A DNA stretch of 5,347 nt. Source: Pseudomonadota bacterium. GTDB lineage: Bacteria; Pseudomonadota; Alphaproteobacteria; Acetobacterales; Acetobacteraceae. The DNA lies in contig JAKCCP010000387.1 in assembly GCA_021841985.1 (NCBI GenBank), positions 1 through 5,347 of the forward strand, written 5' to 3'. The stretch's first letter is position 1, and each line of letters begins with the position of its first letter. The notes below the pieces were generated by a model. The model was not told the origin of the DNA. It searched no databases and saw only the letters and a program-made list of their open reading frames with translations. The position numbers and the translations under genes are program-made. Below are positions 1 through 5,347 of this stretch, piece by piece.

Positions 1-1
1 C

Positions 2-112
2 TGGCAAGGACGGCCACTCGTCGCGACCGGCGATGGGGCGGGCGATGGCACGCTGCTCGCACTCGGCGATCCCGCGCGACGAGAGGCCGCTTTGGCCTTG
101 CTCGCCGGGTGA
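2..112 (+). CDS. Possible C-terminal end of an unrecognised upstream gene
   Basis: An open frame enters from the left edge and ends at a TGA at 110-112, giving 36 residues that end in ALALLAG. The peptide is small-residue and leucine rich (a GDGAGDG turn-like stretch, then an alanine/leucine helix-like tail) and reads like an ordinary protein C-terminus. The other two forward frames here give arginine- and serine-rich translations typical of shadow frames in GC-rich DNA. Third codon positions are mostly G or C, which fits but does not prove coding. I do not recognise the family from so short a piece. If real, its stop lies about 80 bases before yejA on the same strand, so it could belong to the same transcript. 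Confidence 0.4.
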   Translation, partial: WQGRPLVATGDGAGDGTLLALGDPARREAALALLAG

Positions 113-159
113 TCGCGCGCGGCGCGCTCTCGGTCATCGCGCGCGGCGCGTGCTCGGTC
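112..159. repeat. 24-bp imperfect tandem duplication upstream of yejA
   Basis: Two head-to-tail 24-base units lie at 112-135 and 136-159. They agree at 22 of 24 positions; the only differences are at the 16th and 17th bases of the unit (CT in the first copy, TG in the second). Each unit begins ATCGCGCGCGGCGCG and ends CTCGGTC. The duplication starts directly at the stop codon of the putative upstream gene and ends 19 bases before the yejA ribosome binding site. The copies could form a short GC stem (122-126 with 138-142, 11-base loop), but no T-run follows, so an intrinsic terminator is not supported. It is most simply a replication-slippage duplication in non-coding leader DNA. Confidence 0.8.
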
Positions 160-178
160 TATGATGGTCGGCGAAAAT

Positions 179-185
179 GGAGGGG
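179..185 (+). promoter_or_regulatory. Strong Shine-Dalgarno sequence that sets the yejA start
   Basis: GGAGGGG lies 7 bases upstream of the GTG at 193, close to ideal spacing. Two other observations point to the same start: the next codons give a twin-arginine-like signal sequence, and the only earlier in-frame start (GTG at 109) has no comparable purine-rich site before it. I saw no clear -10/-35 promoter between 112 and 178, so the transcription start may lie further upstream. Confidence 0.8.
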
Positions 186-192
186 TGAGACG

Positions 193-2061
193 GTGCAACG
201 GAGGGATTTTCTGGTCGCGTTGCCGGGCCTGCCAGCAGCACTGGCGGCGGCGCGCAAGCCGCTTCTCTGGCGCATCGCCGAGGCCGCGCCCGATGCCGCC
301 GCGCGTGCCGATTATGTCGTGACGCTGCTCGAAAAACCGGGTCTCCCGCGCGATTTCAGCCATTTCCCCTATGTCGATCCGGCGGCGCCGAAAGGCGGCA
401 TGGTGGTGCTGTCGGCGATCGGCAGTTTCGATAATTTCAACGGCTTCATCGTCCGCGGCACCGCGCCCGACGATATCGGACGCATCTATGACACGCTGCT
501 CCGCGCCAATATCAACGAACCCAGCACCGCCTATGGCCATCTCGCCGAGACCATCGACCTCGCGCCCGATCATTCCCGCGTCGTTTTCACGCTGCGCGCC
601 AATGCCTATTTCCACGATGGCGCGCCGGTGACCGCCGATGACGTGGTGTGGACGTTCGACACATTGCGCCGCGACGGGCGGCCCTTCTATCGGCTCTATT
701 ATGGCGATGTCGAGCGGGCCGAGGCGTTGGATGCCCGCCGCGTGGTGTTCCACCTGAAGCCGACGCCGGATCGCGAATTGCCGCTCATTCTCGGCGAGAT
801 GCCGGTTCTGCCGCGGCATTTCTGGAAAGACCGTGATTTTTCCCACCCGCTGACCGAGACCCCGCTCGGTTCCGGCCCGTATCGGGTCGAAAAAGCGGAA
901 TTCGGCCGCAGCATGACCTATCGCCGCGTGCATGATTATTGGGCGCTCGATCTGCCGACGGCGCGCGGGCAATTCAATTTTGGCCGCATCCAGGTCGAGT
1001 ATTTCCGCGATGCGACGGTCGCCTTCGAAGCGTTCAAGGCCGGACAGGTCGAATTTCGTGAGGAAAACATCGCCAAGCAATGGGCGACGGCGTACGATTT
1101 CCCGGCGATCCAGCGCGGTCTCGCCAAAAAAGAAAACCTGCCGCAGCATCTGCCGACCGGCATGCAGGGCTTTGTCATGAACACCCGGCGGCCGGTTTTC
1201 CAGGACCGGCGGGTGCGCCAGGCGATGGATCTGGTCTTCGATTTCGAATGGTGCAACGCCAATCTGTTTTATAACGCCTATACGCGCACGCGCTCCTATT
1301 TCTCCAATAGCGACATGGCATCGTCCGGCATCCCGGAAGGCGCCGAACTCGCGTTTCTGGAGCCCTGGCGCGCGCATCTGCCGGCGGAGCTGTTCACCAC
1401 GCCCTTTACCCTCCCGGTCACCGATGGCAGCGGCAATAATCGCGCGAATTTGAAAAAGGCACTAGCGCTGCTCGAAGAGGCCGGATGGCGCGTCAAGGAT
1501 CGGATGTGCGTCAATCATGAAGGCCAGAACTTCACCTTCGAGATCCTGCTCGATGAGCCGGCGTTCGAGCGCGTCGCTCTGCCCTATGTCCAGTGGCTGG
1601 CGAAACTCGGCGTCTCTGCCACGGTGCGGACCGTCGATCCGGCGCAATATCAGCAATTGCTCAACACCTTCTCCTTCGACATGACGGTCGCCGTGTTTCC
1701 GCAATCCGATTATCCCGGCAACGAGCAGGTCGGGTATTGGACCAGTGCCGCGGCAAAGCAGGAGGGCTCGGACAATCTCATGGGGGTTGCCGATCCGGTG
1801 GTCGATGCCCTGGTGCAGAACGTCGTCACCGCGCCGGATTATGATCATCTCCTGCCGGCGGTGCATGCGCTCGATCGTGTTCTGCTGTGGAATTGGTACG
1901 TGGTGCCGCACTGGTATCTGCAATCGGTGCGGGTCGCCTATTGGCAGCGTTTCGGGCGGCCGGACAAGGCGGTGCGTTCGGGGCTCGCGTTCGATACCTG
2001 GTGGATCGATCAGAAACTCGCCGAGGAAACCGACAGCGCCCGCCGCGTCGGCGTGGAGTGA
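193..2061 (+). CDS. yejA: YejA-type periplasmic peptide-binding protein of an ABC importer
   Basis: This is the extracellular solute-binding protein (SBP_bac_5 / family 5) that captures a peptide-like ligand in the periplasm and passes it to YejBE. The GTG start gives 622 residues, close to the roughly 600 of E. coli YejA. The N-terminus has a twin-arginine-like motif (R3, R4, F6, L7) and an alanine/leucine hydrophobic stretch to about residue 20, so Tat export is likely; cleavage may fall after ARA at 37-39. YejA hallmarks follow: FPYVDPAAPKGG (58-69), SFDNFNGFIVRG (78-89), TPLGSGPYRV (223-232), NTRRPVFQDRRVRQA (330-344), a YTRTRSYFSNS segment near 363, and FDTWWID near the C-terminus. No lipobox cysteine is present, so it should be soluble rather than a lipoprotein. 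It is first in the operon, with yejB 9 bases downstream. The family is clear. The ligand is not: relatives handle microcin C or peptidoglycan-derived peptides. Confidence 0.94.
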   Translation: MQRRDFLVALPGLPAALAAARKPLLWRIAEAAPDAAARADYVVTLLEKPGLPRDFSHFPYVDPAAPKGGMVVLSAIGSFDNFNGFIVRGTAPDDIGRIYDTLLRANINEPSTAYGHLAETIDLAPDHSRVVFTLRANAYFHDGAPVTADDVVWTFDTLRRDGRPFYRLYYGDVERAEALDARRVVFHLKPTPDRELPLILGEMPVLPRHFWKDRDFSHPLTETPLGSGPYRVEKAEFGRSMTYRRVHDYWALDLPTARGQFNFGRIQVEYFRDATVAFEAFKAGQVEFREENIAKQWATAYDFPAIQRGLAKKENLPQHLPTGMQGFVMNTRRPVFQDRRVRQAMDLVFDFEWCNANLFYNAYTRTRSYFSNSDMASSGIPEGAELAFLEPWRAHLPAELFTTPFTLPVTDGSGNNRANLKKALALLEEAGWRVKDRMCVNHEGQNFTFEILLDEPAFERVALPYVQWLAKLGVSATVRTVDPAQYQQLLNTFSFDMTVAVFPQSDYPGNEQVGYWTSAAAKQEGSDNLMGVADPVVDALVQNVVTAPDYDHLLPAVHALDRVLLWNWYVVPHWYLQSVRVAYWQRFGRPDKAVRSGLAFDTWWIDQKLAEETDSARRVGVE

Positions 2062-2070
2062 CGGGCGGCG

Positions 2071-3153
2071 ATGGCCGCCTATCTGCTGCGTCGCTTGCTG
2101 CTTCTGGTGCCGACCTTGTTCGGCATCATCGCGATCAATTTCGCCGTCGTCCAATTCGCGCCCGGCGGCCCGGTCGAGCAGATGATCGCGCAACTCAAGG
2201 GGCATGGCGGCGAGATGAGCGGGCGCATGACCGGCGCCGGGGCGCGCGAGGCGATGCCGGGGCAGAGCGGGCTCTATCGCGGCGCGAGCGGGCTCGACCC
2301 CCACATCGTCAACGACATTCGCCGCATGTTCGGCTTCGACAAGCCGCCGCTCACGCGTTTCTGGCTGATGGTGAAAGACTATCTGCATTTTGATTTCGGC
2401 CGCAGCTTTTTTCGCGACAAGACCGTCCTGCGGCTCATCGGCGAGAAACTTCCGGTCAGCGCCTCGCTCGGGTTGTGGTCGACGCTGATCGTCTATCTGG
2501 TCTCGATCCCGCTCGGCATCATGAAGGCCGTCCATGACGGCAACCGCTTCGATGTCGCGAGCAGTGTCGCCGTCCTGATCGGCTATGCCGTGCCGGGGTT
2601 TCTGTTCGCCATTCTGCTGGTGGTGCTGTTTGCCGGCGGCTCGTTCGTGCAGTGGTTTCCCCTCCGTGGCCTCACCAGCGCCGGCGCGGAAAGCTGGACC
2701 TGGCCGGCGCGGGTGCTCGATTACCTCTGGCATATGGTGCTGCCGACGGTGGCGCTCACCGTCGGCGGCTTCGCGAGCCTCACCATGCTGACCAAGAACT
2801 GCTTTCTGGAGGAGATCCGCAAGCAATACGTTCTCACCGCGCGCGCCAAGGGAGCGAGCGAGAAGCGCGTGCTCTATGGCCATGTCTTCCGCAACGCCAT
2901 GCTGCTGATCGTGGCCGGGTTTCCCCAGGCCTTCATCAACATCCTGTTCACCTCGGCGCTCTTGGTCGAGATCGTGTTCTCGCTCGACGGGCTCGGCCTC
3001 CTCGGCTTCGAGAGCGCCATCGCGCGTGACTATCCGGTGATGTTCGGCACCCTCTATATCTTCACCCTGCTCGGGCTTTTGATGCAGATCCTCGGTGATC
3101 TCCTCTATACCGTCGTCGATCCGCGGATCGATTTCGAGGCGCGGCAAAGATGA
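2071..3153 (+). CDS. yejB: YejB-type inner-membrane permease of a peptide ABC importer
   Basis: This is one of two membrane subunits forming the translocation channel (BPD_transp_1 / MetI-like fold, DppB/OppB side). Its 360 residues match the family length (E. coli YejB is about 364). I see about six hydrophobic segments: roughly 9-29, 131-151, 163-187, 221-241, 276-300 and 325-346. Between the first two lies a long periplasmic region (about 30-130), a usual feature of YejB, containing an FDFGRSFF segment at 107-114. The cytoplasmic EAA-type coupling loop, which contacts the ATPase, is at about 247-275 with [11 protein letters not shown] at 253-263 and RNA at 274-276. The C-terminus carries DPRIDF at 350-355. 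Start: ATG nine bases after the yejA stop, with GGAG at 2055-2058 inside the end of yejA, a rather long spacing of 12 that suggests coupling to yejA translation. Its stop overlaps the yejE start as ATGA. No sign of damage. Confidence 0.96.
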   Translation: MAAYLLRRLLLLVPTLFGIIAINFAVVQFAPGGPVEQMIAQLKGHGGEMSGRMTGAGAREAMPGQSGLYRGASGLDPHIVNDIRRMFGFDKPPLTRFWLMVKDYLHFDFGRSFFRDKTVLRLIGEKLPVSASLGLWSTLIVYLVSIPLGIMKAVHDGNRFDVASSVAVLIGYAVPGFLFAILLVVLFAGGSFVQWFPLRGLTSAGAESWTWPARVLDYLWHMVLPTVALTVGGFASLTMLTKNCFLEEIRKQYVLTARAKGASEKRVLYGHVFRNAMLLIVAGFPQAFINILFTSALLVEIVFSLDGLGLLGFESAIARDYPVMFGTLYIFTLLGLLMQILGDLLYTVVDPRIDFEARQR

Positions 3154-4178
3154 GCCTCTCGCCGCTGGCGCGCCGGCGCCTCGCCGCGTTTCGCGCCCAT
3201 CGCCGCGGCTTTTATGCTTTCTGGATTTTTCTGGCGCTTTTCGTCATCTGCCTGTTCGCCGAATTCATCGCCAATGATCGCCCGCTGCTGATCCATTTCG
3301 AGAATCAATGGTATTTCCCGATTTTTGCCGACTACAGCGAGGATACGTTCGGCAAGGATTTCATGCCGACCGAGGCGGATTACACCGATCCCGATCTGGC
3401 CCGCGCGATCAACCGGCATGGCTGGATGCTGTGGCCGCTCATTCCCTATCATTACGACAGCATCGTCAAGGATCTGCCGCGGCCGGCGCCGGCGCCGCCG
3501 AGTTGGCGCAATCCGCTCGGCACCGACGATCAGGCGCGCGACGTGCTGGCGCGGGTGATCTATGGCTTTCGTCTCTCGGTTCTGTTCGGCTTTACGCTCA
3601 CCGCGATTTCGTCCGCGATCGGCATCATCGCCGGCGCGCTGCAGGGATTTTATGGCGGGATCGTCGATCTGCTGTTCCAGCGCTTCATCGAGATGTGGTC
3701 GGGCATGCCGCAGCTTTATCTTCTGATCATCCTCGGCAGCATCATCACGCCGGGATTTTTCGTGCTCCTCTTCTTTCTGCTCTTGTTCAGTTGGATGAAT
3801 TTGACCGGCGTCGTGCGTGCCGAATTCCTGCGCGGGCGCAATCTCGATTACGTGCGGGCGGCGCGCGCGCTCGGGCTTTCCGATCTCGCCGTCATGTTCC
3901 GCCACATTCTGCCCAATGCCCTGGTCGCGACGCTGACCTTCCTGCCGTTCACCCTCTCGGGCTCGGTCACCATTCTCGCCAGCCTCGATTTTCTCGGCTT
4001 CGGCCTGCCGCCCGGGGCGCCCTCGCTCGGCGAGTTGGTGTCCGAGGGCAAGAACAATCTGCAAGCGCCCTGGCTCGGCATCACCGCCTTTGTCGTCCTC
4101 GGCGGGATGCTGACGCTGCTGATTTTCATCGGCGAGGCGGTGCGCGATTCCTTCGATCCGCGCAAGACCATGACATGA
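3150..4178 (+). CDS. yejE: YejE-type inner-membrane permease of a peptide ABC importer
   Basis: This second channel subunit pairs with YejB (BPD_transp_1 fold, DppC/OppC side). Its 342 residues are the usual family length. An arginine-rich N-terminus (R8-R19) precedes the first membrane segment at about 21-41, as expected for a cytoplasmic N-terminus. A periplasmic stretch of about 100 residues, long for OppC-like proteins and usual in YejE, ends in a short PAPAPP linker at 112-117. Next comes the family signature [21 protein letters not shown] (121-141; Q-A where OppC proteins usually have x-G). Further hydrophobic segments lie at about 142-166, 185-220 (two closely spaced) and 308-331, with one near 256-278. 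The EAA-type coupling loop includes [12 protein letters not shown] at 234-245 and HILPNAL at 252-258. The C-terminus has [12 protein letters not shown] at 328-339. GAGG at 3136-3139 serves as ribosome binding site 10 bases before the ATG. ATGA overlaps at both ends imply coupled translation. Confidence 0.96.
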   Translation: MSLSPLARRRLAAFRAHRRGFYAFWIFLALFVICLFAEFIANDRPLLIHFENQWYFPIFADYSEDTFGKDFMPTEADYTDPDLARAINRHGWMLWPLIPYHYDSIVKDLPRPAPAPPSWRNPLGTDDQARDVLARVIYGFRLSVLFGFTLTAISSAIGIIAGALQGFYGGIVDLLFQRFIEMWSGMPQLYLLIILGSIITPGFFVLLFFLLLFSWMNLTGVVRAEFLRGRNLDYVRAARALGLSDLAVMFRHILPNALVATLTFLPFTLSGSVTILASLDFLGFGLPPGAPSLGELVSEGKNNLQAPWLGITAFVVLGGMLTLLIFIGEAVRDSFDPRKTMT

Positions 4179-5347
4179 GCCTGCTTGCGGTCGAAAATCT
4201 TTCGGTCTGTTTCGGCGACCGTCACGTCGTCGAGGGCGCGTCGTTTCATCTCGAGCGCGGCGAGACCCTGGCGTTGGTCGGCGAATCGGGGTCGGGCAAG
4301 ACGCTCACCGCGCTTTCCCTCCTGCAATTGCTGCCGCCGGGGGCGAGGAACGATGCCGGGCGCATCCTGCTCGGCGGCCAATCGGTGCTCGATGCCGATC
4401 CGGAGACGTTGCGGATGATGCGCGGCGGCGTCGCCGGCATGGTGTTCCAGGAGCCGATGACCAGCCTCAACCCGCTGCACCGGATCGGCCGGCAGGTTGC
4501 CGAGGCGATCCGCACGCATCGCCGGATGCCACGCGCGGCGCTGCGCGAGCGGGTCGTCGCCTTGCTCGAGCAGGCGGGTTTCGACGACGCCGCGCACCGG
4601 CTCGACGCTTTCCCGCATCAGCTTTCCGGCGGCCAGCGGCAGCGCGCGATGATCGCCATGGCGCTCGCCAATGATCCCGCCCTCCTCATCGCCGACGAGC
4701 CGACGACCGCGCTCGATGTCACCATCCAGGCGCAGATTCTCGCCCTCCTCGCCGGGTTCAAGGCGTCGCGTGGCCTCGCGCTGCTGCTGATCACCCATGA
4801 TCTCGCCATCGTCCGCCGCTACGCCGATCGGGTTTGCGTGATGCAGGAGGGGAAAATCGTCGAAAGCGGGCCGGCGGCGCGGATTTTCGCCGCCCCCGAG
4901 CACCCCTATACAAACATGCTGCTCGCCGCCGAGCCGGCCGGGCCGCCGACGCCGCTGCCCAATGACGCGCCGATGCGGCTGGAGGCGCGTGACATCATCG
5001 TGCATTTCCCGATTCAGCGCGGCATCCTCCGCCGCACCGTCGGGCATGTGCGCGCCGTGGACGGGGTTTCGATCACCGTCCGGCGCGGCGAGACGGTGGG
5101 TCTGGTCGGTGAATCGGGGTCGGGCAAGACGACGCTCGGCTTCGCCCTGCTCGGCCTCGCCCGCGCCGAGGGGCGGCTGCTCTTCGAGGGCACCGATCTG
5201 CTCGCGCTCGACCGCCGCGCCTGGCGCAAGATGCGCGCGCGCATGCAGATCGTGTTTCAGGATCCTTACGGCAGTTTGTCGCCGCGGATGTCGGTCGGCG
5301 AGATCGTCGCAGAAGGTTTGCGCGTGCATGCACGGGAATTGTCGGGC
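4175..5347 (+). CDS. yejF: YejF-type double ABC ATPase, 3' end beyond the window
   Basis: This cytoplasmic ATPase energises the importer with two nucleotide-binding domains fused in one chain. The ATG overlaps the yejE stop as ATGA, and the frame stays open for 391 codons to the right edge. E. coli YejF is about 529 residues, so roughly 140 are probably missing. Domain 1 is complete: Walker A GESGSGKT (36-43), Q-loop FQEP (91-94), signature LSGGQRQR (150-157), Walker B LLIADEP (170-176), D-loop ALD (179-181), switch histidine H208 in THD. A PEHPYT motif (241-246) marks the oligopeptide/dipeptide-type C-terminal extension (oligo_HPY), followed by a proline-rich linker to about 267. Domain 2 has Walker A GESGSGKT (312-319) and Q-loop FQDP (361-364); its signature, Walker B and switch histidine fall outside. 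All visible catalytic residues are consensus, so domain 1 looks active. I see no strong Shine-Dalgarno site, consistent with coupling to yejE. Confidence 0.96.
   Translation, partial: MSLLAVENLSVCFGDRHVVEGASFHLERGETLALVGESGSGKTLTALSLLQLLPPGARNDAGRILLGGQSVLDADPETLRMMRGGVAGMVFQEPMTSLNPLHRIGRQVAEAIRTHRRMPRAALRERVVALLEQAGFDDAAHRLDAFPHQLSGGQRQRAMIAMALANDPALLIADEPTTALDVTIQAQILALLAGFKASRGLALLLITHDLAIVRRYADRVCVMQEGKIVESGPAARIFAAPEHPYTNMLLAAEPAGPPTPLPNDAPMRLEARDIIVHFPIQRGILRRTVGHVRAVDGVSITVRRGETVGLVGESGSGKTTLGFALLGLARAEGRLLFEGTDLLALDRRAWRKMRARMQIVFQDPYGSLSPRMSVGEIVAEGLRVHARELSG

Noticed and set aside
2..112. Loose resemblance of the upstream peptide (LVATGDGA) to the C-terminal region of methionyl-tRNA formyltransferase
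   Set aside because: The match is a few small residues only, and the downstream glutamine and glycine pattern of that family is not evident, so it is too weak to name the gene.
112..150. Possible terminator hairpin in the GC-rich repeat
   Set aside because: Only a 5-bp stem with an 11-base loop forms across the copies, and no T-run follows. The resemblance to inverted repeats comes mostly from alternating CG sequence.
109..192. A 28-residue N-terminal extension of YejA from GTG at 109, whose start overlaps the upstream TGA as GTGA
   Set aside because: There is no ribosome binding site before 109. The extension would be encoded mainly by the tandem repeat and would bury the twin-arginine signal. 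The GTG at 193 has a strong site at good spacing.
1462..3147. Very long open frame on the minus strand (561 codons) opposite yejA and yejB
   Set aside because: It lies in codon register with yejB on the other strand, so its stops need TTA, CTA or TCA sense codons, which are rare in this GC-rich DNA. It ends exactly at a rare CTA leucine codon of yejA. The translation is a low-complexity mix of R, H, D, E and Q with no recognisable domain.
3105..4064. Minus-strand open frame of 319 codons opposite yejE
   Set aside because: It is in codon register with yejE, biased in composition and has no domain. It is explained by lack of TTA/CTA/TCA codons in the real gene.
3848..5329. Long minus-strand open frame (493 codons) opposite yejE and yejF
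   Set aside because: It shows the same register effect with yejF and the same R/H/D/E/Q-rich composition. The plus strand carries unmistakable ABC transporter motifs over the same bases.

Overview
The window is almost entirely one operon on the + strand, and it encodes a peptide-type ABC importer of the YejABEF family. In order it holds a periplasmic solute-binding protein (YejA), two inner-membrane permeases (YejB, YejE) and a double-headed ATPase (YejF), which is cut off by the right edge. Base composition is high in G+C with strong G/C bias at third codon positions. The proteins look like the alphaproteobacterial branch of the family. My guess is an alphaproteobacterium, perhaps Rhodospirillales/Acetobacteraceae, but the order-level placement is impression only.

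Layout: positions 1-112 probably hold the last 36 codons of an unrecognised upstream gene. Positions 112-159 hold a GC-rich 24-bp tandem duplication. A strong Shine-Dalgarno sequence at 179-185 precedes a GTG start at 193 for yejA (193-2061). A 9-base gap leads to yejB (2071-3153). yejB and yejE (3150-4178) overlap by ATGA, and yejE and yejF (4175 to past 5347) overlap in the same way. The tight packing points to one transcript with translational coupling.

How the parts work together (family knowledge): YejA captures a peptide-like ligand in the periplasm and delivers it to the YejB/YejE channel. YejF supplies both nucleotide-binding domains and docks on the coupling helices of the permeases. 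Known substrates of relatives are microcin C in E. coli and peptidoglycan-derived peptides in Agrobacterium, where the permease is served by a different binding protein, YepA. Yej mutants of several proteobacteria also show altered sensitivity to antimicrobial peptides. The substrate here cannot be read from the sequence.

I found no undescribed system. The window is well-conserved transporter DNA. The modest points of interest are a twin-arginine-like export signal on YejA, the short tandem repeat upstream of it, and a near-identical pair of Walker A segments inside yejF. I saw no RNA gene, mobile element, CRISPR array or convincing promoter or terminator.
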